Assembly (NCBI GenBank): GCA_963821275.1
Contig: CAWGDF010000001.1
Location: forward strand, 434,001 to 498,000
From: JACVRW01 sp963821275
GTDB taxonomy: Bacteria; Actinomycetota; Thermoleophilia; Solirubrobacterales; Thermoleophilaceae
Reading direction: 5' to 3'
Length of the DNA: 64,000 nucleotides
Positions 31,890 to 40,756 of this stretch are shown in pieces. The notes below the pieces were generated by a model. The model ran no database searches and had not been told where the DNA came from. It worked only from the letters and a program-made list of their open reading frames with translations. How positions within the stretch are numbered: position 1 is the first letter of the stretch; the number at the start of each line of letters is the position of its first letter. The translations under genes were made by a program, and so were the position numbers.

Positions 31890-33451
31890 GGGTCGATGAG
31901 CACGCCGGGGTTGAGCACGGCCGCCGGGTCCACAGCGGCCTTGGCCGCCCGCAGCGCCTGCGCGAAGGGGTCGGGCCGCTGGCGGTCGTACCAGCGCCGG
32001 TGGTCGCGCCCGACCGCATGGTGGTGCGTGATGGTTCCGCCAGCGGCCAGGACGGCGTCGGCGGCCACGTCCTTGAGCTCGTCCCACTGCTCGAGCTCGG
32101 AGCCGCGCCGAGCGGGCGCGAGGACGGTGAAGTAGGGCGCGGCGCCGTCGGGGTAGACATGGGTCAGGCGGCAGTGCACGCGGCCCTCGCCCAAGGCCTC
32201 CCCGACGCGCTCCCGCACCCCGGCGACGAAGGCGTCGAAGCGGTCCCAGGTGATCGCCGTCTCGAAGGTCTCGGCCAGCACGCCGCCCGCCACGAGGGTG
32301 TCCCGCAGATAGGGCGCCTGCAGGAAGGCGTCGCGCCAGGCCCCCTGCGACCCGCTCCCGCCGCGCACCTCGCCCCCGTGGTCAGAGCACAGCTCCGCGG
32401 CTCGCGCCATCCACGCGTCAGGCGGGTGGTCCGCAGACTCGAAGCCCAGCACGAGCAGCGCCTGGCCCTCGGGCGCGGCCCGCGTGAGCGCCGCCTCGCC
32501 CGGGTCGAGCAGGCGGCAGTTGGAGGGATGCAGGCCGGACTGGGCGAGCGCCCGCACGGCGCGGGCGCCGGCCTCGAAGGAGTCGAACAGCACGCCCCGG
32601 GACTCCTTGAAGCGGGGCGCCGCCTGCACACGCACCCAGGCCTCGGTGATCACCCCGAGGATCCCCTCGGAGCCGATCAATAGACGGTCAGGGCTCGGGC
32701 CGGCGCCGGAGGCGGGCAGGCGGCGGCTCTCCCAGGGCCCGCGCGGCGTGAGCGCCCGAACGGACTCCACGAAGTCGTCGATGTGCGTGTGCAGCGTGGC
32801 GTAGTGCCCGCCCGCTCGGGTGGCGATCCAGCCGCCGAGCGTCGAGTACTCGAACGACTGCGGGAAGTGGCGCAGGGTCAGCCCGTGCTCGGTGAGCTGG
32901 GCCTCGAGCCCAGGACCGGTAGCGCCCGCCTGGATGCGGGCGGCGCGGGAGACCGGGTCCACGTCGAGCACCCGGTCCAGGGCCTGCAGGTCGATCGTGA
33001 CGGCCCCGGCGTAGGCGCCGCGGGCGACGCGTGGCTCGACCCCGCCCACCACGCTCGTGCCGCCGCCAAACGGGAACGCGGCCGCACCGGACTCCTCGCA
33101 CCAGGTCAACACGCGCTCGAGGTCGGCCTCGTCGGCCGGGTGGGCGACCACATCGGGCGGGTGATCGAAGCGGCCCCGAAAGGCCCGCACCAGGTCCCGG
33201 TACGAGCGGCCGTACGCATGCAGGGCCCGCTCGTAGGGGTCGCTCCGGCATATGGCGGCGAGCGAGTGAGGCGGCTCGAGCCGAGGAGCCGGGAGGTCCA
33301 GGTCCTGCAGGCGGGGAGGCTGCTCCACCGGCGCCGGAGCGAACCCCAGATGCTCCCGGGCGGCGGTCGCGGCCTGCTCCACCTGCTCGGGAGCGGGCTG
33401 CTGGTCCTCGAAGCCCCAGCCCCAGAACTTGCGCCGCCGGGTGGCGATCAT
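31886..33451 (-). CDS. FAD-linked oxidase, alkyldihydroxyacetonephosphate synthase-like
   Basis: 521-residue VAO-type flavoprotein. FAD-binding PP loop PFGGGTSVVGG (about residue 142), STLGGWIATRAGGHYATL (about 210) and a C-terminal HHHAVGRDH motif (about 480), where the His triplet is a mark of alkyl-DHAP synthases, the ether-lipid enzymes. Ends LNPGVLIDP as in that family. A true ether-lipid role in this organism is uncertain; bacterial relatives are usually called FAD-binding oxidases. First gene of a two-gene operon with the metallo-beta-lactamase-fold protein. Confidence 0.85.
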   Translation of the reverse strand: MIATRRRKFWGWGFEDQQPAPEQVEQAATAAREHLGFAPAPVEQPPRLQDLDLPAPRLEPPHSLAAICRSDPYERALHAYGRSYRDLVRAFRGRFDHPPDVVAHPADEADLERVLTWCEESGAAAFPFGGGTSVVGGVEPRVARGAYAGAVTIDLQALDRVLDVDPVSRAARIQAGATGPGLEAQLTEHGLTLRHFPQSFEYSTLGGWIATRAGGHYATLHTHIDDFVESVRALTPRGPWESRRLPASGAGPSPDRLLIGSEGILGVITEAWVRVQAAPRFKESRGVLFDSFEAGARAVRALAQSGLHPSNCRLLDPGEAALTRAAPEGQALLVLGFESADHPPDAWMARAAELCSDHGGEVRGGSGSQGAWRDAFLQAPYLRDTLVAGGVLAETFETAITWDRFDAFVAGVRERVGEALGEGRVHCRLTHVYPDGAAPYFTVLAPARRGSELEQWDELKDVAADAVLAAGGTITHHHAVGRDHRRWYDRQRPDPFAQALRAAKAAVDPAAVLNPGVLIDP

Positions 33452-33512
33452 GGCGGCGTAGCTTCGCAGGCGCTCTTGCCTTTTCGGCGGCGGGGTACAG
33501 TGAAGGGTGGGA

Positions 33513-36500
33513 ATGGCAACGCGGGCTACGACCGTGCAAGTCACGATGCCCCAGATGGGCGAGTCCGTCAGCGAGGGGACGGTCGTCCAGTGGCTGAAGC
33601 AGGAGGGCGACCCCGTCGAGGCGGACGAGCCGCTGGTCGAGGTCTCGACCGACAAGGTCGACGCCGAGGTGCCCGCCCCGGCGGCCGGCACGCTCAGCAA
33701 GATCCTCGCCCAGCCCGACCAGACCGTGCAGGTGGGAGAGGTCCTGGGGGAGATCGACAGCGACGGAGACGGCGGGCCGGCGGACGTCGTCTCGGCGCCG
33801 CCCGAGACGGACGAGGACGCCGAGACGGTCGAGGTGACGTTCCCGGAGATGGGCGACTCGGTCGCCGAGGGCACGGTGCTGGAGTGGCGCGTGCAGCCCG
33901 GTGACAGCGTTGCCGTGGACGACGTGCTCGTCGAGATCTCGACCGACAAGGTCGACGCCGAGGTGCCCGCCCCGGTGGCCGGCACCGTAAACGAGATCCT
34001 GGTCGAGCCGGACCAGACCGTGCAGGTGGGGGCGGTGCTCTGCCGCATCGCCGCGGGCGCCGGCGCGCCCGCGGGACCGGTCCAGCCGGAGGCCAAGCCG
34101 GTGGATGAGGACGCGGCCCCGCAGCCGGCCGGGAACGGCGGCAACGCCACGCCCGTGGCGGCGCGCATAGCCGGGGCCCACGGCCTCGATCTCGCCGGCG
34201 TTGCGGGCACCGGCCCGCGCGGCCGGGTGACCAAGCACGACGTGCTGGCCGCGATCGACGGCAACGGCGCGCCCGCCGCAGCTCCTACCGCATCCGACGA
34301 GACGGAGCCCATCCGCGGCCCCGCCGCGACCCTGGTGCGCTTCATGAACGAGAGCCGCGGGATCCCCACGGCCACGAGCTTCCGGACGCTGCCGGTGGAC
34401 GTGCTCGACGCGCAACGCAAGGAGCTGAAGGCTGCGGGCAAGCGCCTGTCGTTCACGCACCTGATCGCCTGGGCCATCGTGACCGCCGTGCGCGACTGGC
34501 CGGTGATGGGCCACGCCTACGGCGAGGAGGAGGGCAAGCCTCAGCGGGTCGTGCCGGGCGGCATCAATCTCGGGCTGGCCGTGGACGTGGAGCGCAAGGA
34601 CGGCAGCCGCTCGCTCGTGGTGCCCGTGCTCGAAGGCGCCGACCGGATGGGCTTCGGCGACTTCGTCGCCCGCTACGACGAGCTGGTGGCCGGCGCCCGC
34701 GACAACAGCCTTTCGGCCGAGGCCTACCGCGGCGCCAACCTCACGCTCACCAACCCGGGCGGGCTGGGGACCGTGGCCTCGGTCCCCCGCCTGATGCCCG
34801 GCCAGGGCACGATCGTGGCCACCGGCGCGATCGGCTATCCGCCCGGTTTCGCGAACGTCGAGGCCGAGCGCCTGCGCGAGCTGGGCGTGCAGAAGGTCAT
34901 GACCGTCACCAGCACCTACGACCACCGGGTCATCCAGGGGGCCGAGTCGGGCTCCTTCCTGCGCCGGGTCGACGAGCTGCTCCAAGGCGAGGATGGCTTC
35001 TACGACGGCGTGCTGGAGGCGCTCGACCTGTCGCCGGTGGCCGAGGGCGGCGGCGACGCAGCGGCCGTGACCGCAGCCGAGCCAGTGCCGGCCGCGACGA
35101 GTCCGGCCGCGCCGCGGGTGGCCGACGCCGCGCTACTGCAGGCCGTTCAGGCGGCCACCTCGGTCGTGAAGGCCCATCGCATGCACGGCCACCTGGCTGC
35201 CCGGATCGACCCGCTGGGGTCGTCCCCGCTCGGCGATCCCGCGCTCGAGCCGGCCACCGTCAGCCTCACCGACGAGCTCATGCGCCGCATCCCGGCCTCG
35301 GTGCTGCGCGTGGCGGTGCCGGGCGACACCTTCGCCGACGCCCTCCCCCGCCTGCGCGAGACCTACACCGGCACGATCGCCTACGAGATCGAGCACATCT
35401 CCGACCACGAGCAGCGGATCTGGCTGCGCCAGGCGGTGGAGTCCGGCGCCTACCGCGAGCCGCTCGAGAGGGACCAGCAGCGCCGCCTGCTGGAGCGCCT
35501 GTCCGAGGTCGAGGCGCTGGAGAGCTACCTCCACAAGGCGTTCCTGGGCAAGAAGCAGTTCTCGATCGAGGGCCTCGACGCGCTCGTCCCCATGCTCGAC
35601 GAGACCATCGAGCTGGCCTCGGAGAACGGCGCGCGCGAGATGGTGGTGGGGATGGCGCACCGAGGACGCCTGAACGTGCTCGCACACACGGTCAGGCGGC
35701 CCTACGAGACGATCCTCGCCGAGTTCGAGGGCGAGGGCACTCTCGCCGTGGACACGGCCTCCCCCGCCGGCGGCACCGGCGACGTGAAATACCACTACGG
35801 GGCGTCCGGCACCTACACCACCGAGAGCGGCCGCAGCGTGACCGTGACGCTGTCGCCCAACCCGAGCCACCTCGAGTACGTGAACCCGGTGATCGAGGGC
35901 CGCGCGCGGGCCGACCAGACCAGCCGCAAGGCCCGCGAGCTGGTCCACGACCCGTCGGCGGTGCTGCCGGTGCTGATCCACGGCGACGCAGCCTTCCCGG
36001 GCCAGGGCATCGTTGCCGAGACCCTCAACCTCCAGGCGCTTCCCGGCTACACGACCGGCGGCACGATCCACGTGATCGCGAACAACCAGCTCGGCTTCAC
36101 GACCGACCCCGACGAGAGCCGCTCCACGCGTTACGCCTCCGACCTGGCCAAGGGCTTCGACATCCCGATCATCCACGTGAACGCCGATGACGTGGAGGCC
36201 TGCATCTCGGCGGTCCGCCTGGCCCACGCCTTCCGCCAGACCTTCCAGCGCGACGCGCTCATCGACCTGATCGGCTACCGCCGCTTCGGCCACAACGAGA
36301 CCGACGAGCCGGCCTACACCCAGCCGCTGATGTACGAGCGGATCAAGACGCACTCGCCCGTGCGCAAGCTCTACGCGGACCAGCTCCAGGCGGAGGGGGT
36401 GGTGAGCGAGGAGGACGTCGAGGCCATGGCGGCGCGGGCCTACCAGCAGGTGGCCGACGCGCACGAGGCCCTCAAGGAGTCGATCGGCGCCCCGCCGGAG

Positions 36501-37775
36501 ACCGGCGAGCACGAGCTCGACCGCACCATGAGCCGCGAGCCGCGGACCACGGTGCCCGAGGAGACCCTGCGGGCGCTCAACGAGCAGCTGCTGCGGATCC
36601 CCGAGGGCTTCACCGTCCATCGCAAGCTGCGCCCCTTCCTGGAGCGCCGGGCGGAGGCGGTCGAGAAGCCCGATGGCCGCATCGACTGGTCTCACGCCGA
36701 GGCGCTCGCGTGTGCCTCCCTGCTCGCGCTGGGCGTGCCGGTCCGCCTCACCGGCCAGGACACCGAGCGCGGCACGTTCAGCCAGCGCCATGCGGTGTTG
36801 CACGATGCGGAGACCGGCGATCGCTGGTGCCCGCTCGAGCAGCTGCGCGATGCCGCCGCCCCGTTCGAGCTGCACAACAGCCCGCTCTCCGAGCAGGGCT
36901 GCCTGGGCTTCGAGTACGGCTACAGCATGCAGGCGGCCGACGCCCTGGTGCTCTGGGAGGCGCAGTTCGGCGACTTCGTCAACTCGGCCCAGGTCATCGT
37001 CGATCAGTTCATGGTGTCCGGCATGGCCAAGTGGGGTCAGACCTCCCGTCTCAGCCTGCTCCTGCCCCACGGGTACGAGGGGTCCGGGCCCGAGCATTCG
37101 AGCGCTCGCCTCGAGCGCTTCCTTCAGGCTGCGGCGGAGGGCAACATCCGGGTGGCGAACTGCACCACGCCGGCCCAGTACTTCCACCTCCTGCGCCGCC
37201 AGGCGCTGGTGTCCAAGCCGCGTCCTCTGATCGTCATGACCCCCAAGAGCCTGCTGCGGCTGCCGGCGGCGACCTCCACACTGCACGAGCTGGCCGAGGG
37301 CTCGTTCCAGCGCGTGATCGACGACGCCCGCTTCGGGGAGGGCGAGGACACCCTGGACCGTGACGGGGTGACCAAGCTGGTGCTCTGCTCGGGCAAGGTC
37401 TACTACGACATCGCGAGCCACGAGGAGATCGACAACGCCGGTCACATCGCGGTCGCTCGGGTCGAGCTGCTCTATCCCTTCCCGGAGGCCGAGTTGACGG
37501 ACCTGATGGAGAGCTATCCCAACCTGGAGCGGGTGGTCTGGGTCCAGGAGGAGCCGCGCAACATGGGCGGGCGCGCCTTCATGCGCCGGCGCATGGCGAA
37601 GATCCTGCCCGAGCACCTGGCCTACGACTACATCGGCCGGCAGCTGCGGGCCGCGCCAGGCGAGGGCTACGCCGCGGCCCACAAGCGCGAGCAGTCGCGC
37701 ATCGTGCGCGTGGCTCTGGACCTCGAGCAGGATCGCCTCGAGCCGGACAGCTCAGCGCAGCGACCCTTGATGTAA
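33513..37775 (+). CDS. kgd: Fused 2-oxoglutarate dehydrogenase E2-E1 with two lipoyl domains
   Basis: 1420-residue TCA-cycle enzyme. Domains in order: lipoyl 1 (about 6-82, lipoyl-Lys 48 in STDKVDAEV), lipoyl 2 (about 104-180, Lys146), peripheral-subunit/E3-binding domain (about 212-248), E2 succinyltransferase core (about 265-500, DHRVIQGAESG) and thiamine-diphosphate E1 (about 555-1420, with MAHRGRLNVLAH, GDAAFPGQG, IANNQLGFTT and HNETDEP). E2 and E1 parts closely follow mycobacterial Kgd/corynebacterial OdhA, but those lack the lipoyl and binding domains. ATG 33513 or GTG 33507 may be used. Converts 2-oxoglutarate and CoA to succinyl-CoA with a separate E3. Confidence 0.93.
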   Translation: MATRATTVQVTMPQMGESVSEGTVVQWLKQEGDPVEADEPLVEVSTDKVDAEVPAPAAGTLSKILAQPDQTVQVGEVLGEIDSDGDGGPADVVSAPPETDEDAETVEVTFPEMGDSVAEGTVLEWRVQPGDSVAVDDVLVEISTDKVDAEVPAPVAGTVNEILVEPDQTVQVGAVLCRIAAGAGAPAGPVQPEAKPVDEDAAPQPAGNGGNATPVAARIAGAHGLDLAGVAGTGPRGRVTKHDVLAAIDGNGAPAAAPTASDETEPIRGPAATLVRFMNESRGIPTATSFRTLPVDVLDAQRKELKAAGKRLSFTHLIAWAIVTAVRDWPVMGHAYGEEEGKPQRVVPGGINLGLAVDVERKDGSRSLVVPVLEGADRMGFGDFVARYDELVAGARDNSLSAEAYRGANLTLTNPGGLGTVASVPRLMPGQGTIVATGAIGYPPGFANVEAERLRELGVQKVMTVTSTYDHRVIQGAESGSFLRRVDELLQGEDGFYDGVLEALDLSPVAEGGGDAAAVTAAEPVPAATSPAAPRVADAALLQAVQAATSVVKAHRMHGHLAARIDPLGSSPLGDPALEPATVSLTDELMRRIPASVLRVAVPGDTFADALPRLRETYTGTIAYEIEHISDHEQRIWLRQAVESGAYREPLERDQQRRLLERLSEVEALESYLHKAFLGKKQFSIEGLDALVPMLDETIELASENGAREMVVGMAHRGRLNVLAHTVRRPYETILAEFEGEGTLAVDTASPAGGTGDVKYHYGASGTYTTESGRSVTVTLSPNPSHLEYVNPVIEGRARADQTSRKARELVHDPSAVLPVLIHGDAAFPGQGIVAETLNLQALPGYTTGGTIHVIANNQLGFTTDPDESRSTRYASDLAKGFDIPIIHVNADDVEACISAVRLAHAFRQTFQRDALIDLIGYRRFGHNETDEPAYTQPLMYERIKTHSPVRKLYADQLQAEGVVSEEDVEAMAARAYQQVADAHEALKESIGAPPETGEHELDRTMSREPRTTVPEETLRALNEQLLRIPEGFTVHRKLRPFLERRAEAVEKPDGRIDWSHAEALACASLLALGVPVRLTGQDTERGTFSQRHAVLHDAETGDRWCPLEQLRDAAAPFELHNSPLSEQGCLGFEYGYSMQAADALVLWEAQFGDFVNSAQVIVDQFMVSGMAKWGQTSRLSLLLPHGYEGSGPEHSSARLERFLQAAAEGNIRVANCTTPAQYFHLLRRQALVSKPRPLIVMTPKSLLRLPAATSTLHELAEGSFQRVIDDARFGEGEDTLDRDGVTKLVLCSGKVYYDIASHEEIDNAGHIAVARVELLYPFPEAELTDLMESYPNLERVVWVQEEPRNMGGRAFMRRRMAKILPEHLAYDYIGRQLRAAPGEGYAAAHKREQSRIVRVALDLEQDRLEPDSSAQRPLM

Positions 37776-37780
37776 CCGGT

Positions 37781-37786
37781 TAGGGT
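37781..37786 (+). promoter_or_regulatory. Leaderless-type -10 box TAGGGT
   Basis: TAGGGT ends 6 nt before the ATG at 37793, separating this gene from kgd only 17 bp upstream. Confidence 0.5.
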
Positions 37787-37792
37787 GCGAGC

Positions 37793-38716
37793 ATGACTCG
37801 TGTGAGACGGCTTATCCCTGCCCTGGTGGGAGTGCTCGTGGCGTTGGCGGTCATGGCGCCGTCCGCGTCCGCCGCCCAGGCAACCTGCCCCGGCACCTTC
37901 GAGGTGCTCCACAACGACCGCATTGGCGCCATGCAGCTGCCCAAGGGTCCCTACGTGATAACCGTGCTCGACAGCGCGAGCATGGGCTGCACCGAGGCCT
38001 CGCGGCTGTTCACCGAGTTCCTCGAGGACTGGGACGGCCGGCTCCCGCGCCCCTGGGTCAAGAACAACTCGACCCGGACCTTCCGCTTCGGACGCGGCAG
38101 CAGTGAGGGGTTCCGTGTGACGCCCCAGAGCGGGCCCACTCCACCGAACCCGCCCCATCCCCCGTCGCGGCGAGTCTGCCCCGGCTACTTCTCGGTCCTC
38201 CACAACGACCGGATAGGCAGCTTCCAGATTCCCAAGGGGCAGTACCGGATCACGCTGCTCTCCTACCGGCCGATCACGTGCGCACGCGCGGTGAAGCTGC
38301 TCCAGGGCTTCCTCCAGGACTACGACGGCGTCCTGCCCCGGCCCTGGATCCTCGACCCGGGCACCGGGACCTTCTCGCGCGGCCACCGTCACATCGGCTT
38401 CCGGATCAAGCCGTACGTCAGCGGTGACGGTGGCGGACGCCAGGGACGCCACCCCAGCGGCGGCTACTCGAAGTGCCCGGCCACCTTCCGGGTGCTGCAC
38501 AACGACAGCATCGGCTCGCTGCGACTCGCGCGCGGCAACTACAACGTGTGGGTGCGCGGGCTGTCGTGCCGGCGCTCGTCCACCCTGTTCGCCGATTTCC
38601 TGCAGAACGTCTCGGGTGCACTGCCCAGGCCCTGGGTCCTCAACGTCCCCCGCGCCACCTTCTCGCGCGGCAAGGGCGCCAGGAAGTCGTTCCGGGTGAA
38701 GGCGGTCAAGGGCTAG
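37793..38716 (+). CDS. Secreted protein with three copies of an unfamiliar 78-residue domain
   Basis: 307 residues. Signal peptide (about 1-28, ending ASA-AQA), then three tandem repeats at about 32-109, 129-206 and 228-305, joined by Pro- or Gly-rich linkers. Each repeat has CP..F.VLHNDxIG at the start, a second Cys (66, 163, 259), a F..FL segment, the strict motif LPRPW and an aromatic-FR ending. The two Cys per repeat probably form a disulfide outside the cell. I do not recognise the domain and assign no function. Own promoter; downstream of kgd. Confidence 0.8.
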   Translation: MTRVRRLIPALVGVLVALAVMAPSASAAQATCPGTFEVLHNDRIGAMQLPKGPYVITVLDSASMGCTEASRLFTEFLEDWDGRLPRPWVKNNSTRTFRFGRGSSEGFRVTPQSGPTPPNPPHPPSRRVCPGYFSVLHNDRIGSFQIPKGQYRITLLSYRPITCARAVKLLQGFLQDYDGVLPRPWILDPGTGTFSRGHRHIGFRIKPYVSGDGGGRQGRHPSGGYSKCPATFRVLHNDSIGSLRLARGNYNVWVRGLSCRRSSTLFADFLQNVSGALPRPWVLNVPRATFSRGKGARKSFRVKAVKG

Positions 38717-38748
38717 AGAACGCCCGGCTCAGCGGCGTCAGCCTGGAT

Positions 38749-38774
38749 CCAGCGCTCAGCGCTTCGAGCGCTGG
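38749..38774. terminator. Hairpin between convergent genes
   Basis: CCAGCGCT and AGCGCTGG form a perfect 8-bp stem around a 10-nt loop. It overlaps the last codons of the SDR gene and could stop transcription from both sides; no U-tract is present. Confidence 0.4.
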
Positions 38775-39553
38775 GCGCGGGTGAACGCCCGCGCCACCTG
38801 CTCGGAGCCGAGCCGCCGCTGAAGCCCGGCCGTGAGCCCCGGCGCGAGGCCCGCCGCCCGCGCCCCGACGCTCAGCGTGAGGGGGGCGACATCGATCTCC
38901 GGCTTGCCGGACTCGACGCCCCGAATCACCGCCCGGGCCACGTCCTCCGGGCTGCGGGTGCCCACCCAGGGAGGGAGCCGGACGCCCGAGTCGTGGAACA
39001 TCCCAGCGTCGCGGACGAAGCTCGGGAAGACCACGGTCACCCCCACGCCGCTCCCGTGGAGGTCCTCACGCAGGCCGGCGGCGAAGCCGCGCAGCCCGAA
39101 CTTCGTTGCCGAGTACACCGAGGAGCCGGCCGACCCGGCCTTTCCCGACAGCGACGACATCAGGACGACGTGCCCGCGCCCCCTCTCGACCATCCCGGGC
39201 AGCAGCGCCCGGGTCAGCTGCATCGGCGCACGCAGGTTCACGTCGATGGCGCGATCGATCTGCTCGGGAGAGAATTCGCTCAGCGGCCCGCTCGCCGGCA
39301 GGCCGGCGTTCGCCACCAGCACGTCGACCGCCCCGGCGTCCTCGGCCAGCGCGACCGCGCTAGCGGCGTCCGCCAGGTCGGCCACCAGCACCTCGGCCTC
39401 CCCGTCCAGGCCCTCGGCCAGCTCCTGCAGCGCCTCGCCCCGGCGCCCGCTGAGGAGCACCCGGGCGCCCTCGGCGCTCAGGGCCGTGGCGATGGCGCGG
39501 CCGAGGCCCCCGCTCGCTCCCGTCAGCAGAACCCTGGCTCCCCCAAGCTCCAT
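38756..39553 (-). CDS. Short-chain dehydrogenase/reductase
   Basis: 265-residue classical SDR. Cofactor motif TGASGGLGRA (about residues 10-19), NAG motif (VANAGLPASG, about 82), and the active-site Ser...Tyr-x3-Lys in SSLSGKAGSAGSSVYSATKFG (key residues Ser134 region, Tyr and Lys of YSATK). Arg in SGRRG suggests NADP preference. ATG 39553 (MELGGARVLL) is preferred to 39583 because TAGCGT lies 8 nt upstream. Substrate unknown; divergent from the hexapeptide-repeat gene. Confidence 0.88.
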   Translation of the reverse strand: MELGGARVLLTGASGGLGRAIATALSAEGARVLLSGRRGEALQELAEGLDGEAEVLVADLADAASAVALAEDAGAVDVLVANAGLPASGPLSEFSPEQIDRAIDVNLRAPMQLTRALLPGMVERGRGHVVLMSSLSGKAGSAGSSVYSATKFGLRGFAAGLREDLHGSGVGVTVVFPSFVRDAGMFHDSGVRLPPWVGTRSPEDVARAVIRGVESGKPEIDVAPLTLSVGARAAGLAPGLTAGLQRRLGSEQVARAFTRAQRSKR

Positions 39554-39561
39554 CCCCGTGG

Positions 39562-39567
39562 ACGCTA
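39562..39567 (-). promoter_or_regulatory. -10 box TAGCGT before SDR gene
   Basis: On the minus strand TAGCGT lies 8 nt before the ATG at 39553. Confidence 0.4.
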
Positions 39568-39599
39568 CCGCGCGAGCCACCACGAGAGCGCGGGGCTCG

Positions 39600-39605
39600 T
39601 AGCAT
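39600..39605 (+). promoter_or_regulatory. Leaderless-type -10 box TAGCAT
   Basis: TAGCAT ends 6 nt before the ATG at 39612. Confidence 0.5.
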
Positions 39606-39611
39606 CAAGGC

Positions 39612-40211
39612 ATGCTCATCGAGCACGAGGGAAAGCGGCCGCAGCTGGCCGAGTCCGCCTACGTGGCCCCCACCGCCGTGGTTTGCGGCGACGTGACCGT
39701 CGGCGAGGACGCCCGGATCCTCTTCGGAGCGGTGCTGACCGCCGAGGGCGGGCCCGTTGTGCTCGGGAACCGCTGCATCGTGATGGAGCACGCCGTGATC
39801 CGGGGGCGGCAGGGCCACCCCGCGCGGCTCGGCGATCACGTGCTGGTGGGGCCGCACGCCCACGTCAACGGCGCCGAGATCGCCGACGATGTGTTCCTCG
39901 CGACCGGCGCCTCGGTGTTCCCGGGCGCGCGCATAGGTCGCGGCTGCGAGATCCGGATCAACGGGGTCGTGCACGTGAACAGCGCGCTCGACTCCGGGGC
40001 AACCGTTCCGATCGGCTGGATCGCGGTTGGTCACCCGGCGAAGCTGTTCCCGCCCGAGGCCCACGACCAGCTGTGGCCGGTGCAGCGCAGGATGAACTTC
40101 CCGGAGACCGTGTTCGGAGTCGAGCGCTCCGAGCTCACGATGGAGAAGGTCGCGCGCCGGTACGCGGAGCGCTTCGGCCGCCACCGCGACGACCGGGTGC
40201 TGGACGACTAA
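39612..40211 (+). CDS. Gamma-carbonic-anhydrase-like hexapeptide-repeat protein
   Basis: 199 residues with imperfect hexapeptide repeats forming a left-handed beta helix (about 12-150): APTAVVCGDVTVGED, VVLGNRCIVMEHAVI, ARLGDHVLVGPHAHVNG. His residues in MEHAVI and GPHAHVN match the zinc ligands of the gamma carbonic anhydrase/YrdA group. A helical C-terminal tail follows. Carbonic anhydrase activity is not assured in this family. The tRNA-Asp gene lies 37 bp downstream. Confidence 0.82.
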   Translation: MLIEHEGKRPQLAESAYVAPTAVVCGDVTVGEDARILFGAVLTAEGGPVVLGNRCIVMEHAVIRGRQGHPARLGDHVLVGPHAHVNGAEIADDVFLATGASVFPGARIGRGCEIRINGVVHVNSALDSGATVPIGWIAVGHPAKLFPPEAHDQLWPVQRRMNFPETVFGVERSELTMEKVARRYAERFGRHRDDRVLDD

Positions 40212-40229
40212 AGCCCGCGCCCGGGCCGC

Positions 40230-40235
40230 TATCCT
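40230..40235 (+). promoter_or_regulatory. Probable -10 box of tRNA-Asp
   Basis: TATCCT ends 13 nt before the mature 5' end of the tRNA. Confidence 0.4.
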
Positions 40236-40248
40236 CGGCCCTCGTCAC

Positions 40249-40323
40249 GCGGGCGTAGCTCAGTCGGTTTAGAGCGCCGGCCTGTCACGCCGGAGGTCGC
40301 GGGTTCGAGTCCCGTCGCTCGCG
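40249..40323 (+). tRNA. tRNA-Asp (GTC)
   Basis: 75 nt fold into a full cloverleaf: acceptor GCGGGCG with CGCTCGC (one G-U pair), D stem GCTC/GAGC, anticodon stem CCGGC/GCCGG with loop CTGTCAC, T stem GCGGG/CCCGT and loop TTCGAGT. Anticodon GTC at 40284-40286 reads Asp codons. CCA is not encoded. Its 3' 46 bp serve as an integration site, since two exact copies lie downstream. Confidence 0.96.
40278..40323 (+). repeat. Attachment-site repeat 1 (inside tRNA-Asp, attL)
   Basis: 46 bp from the anticodon stem to the tRNA 3' end. Identical copies lie at 48532-48577 and 50161-50206, after which the sequences diverge. Confidence 0.9.
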
Positions 40324-40756
40324 CTGGAAGAAAGCCTGCAAATTGCCGTGATCTAGCCTGAGCGGCTGGGCGGGAGAGGGTCTGGCTGACGCCAGATCCG
40401 CGCCAGAACGGCTCTGAGATCAAGACCGCAAAGGCCGCAAAGACCGAAGACCGCATAGCCACGCGCGCGCGTGAGGGCGGTCTTGAGCCCTGAGGGTGGC
40501 ATCCACCGCCACAGGCTTTCGGCGGCAAGCTTGTGACCACCCTCATGGGTGATTCCGATGCGCGTCTGGGGACGGTAGAGGCACGGATGCAGTAAGTCAA
40601 GAAGCGCTCTCTTCCCTGCAAATGCACCGGCGCGCGCCGCTTTGGACCGGATGGGATGGCACCGCGCACAGGCGCCGGAATCGGGCCCTCATCCCTGTCT
40701 CATGTGGGGACGGCAGGGTCGCTCGGGCTTGCCGTCGGGCAAGCACGAGCCGATAG
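40324..40756. other. Gene-free left end of integrated element 1
   Basis: 433 bp without a convincing gene. It holds short direct repeats of the type GACCGCAAAG/GGCCGCAAAG near 40425-40455 and a small hairpin CACCC-TCAT-GGGTG near 40541. Antisense frames here give peptides such as ATGLEPATSG, a well-known false translation of tRNA 3' ends. Likely the remnant of an integrase attachment arm. Confidence 0.5.

Noticed and set aside
35133..37682. 849-codon open frame antisense to kgd
   Set aside because: Mirror of a well-identified gene; His/Arg/Leu-rich composition without any domain.
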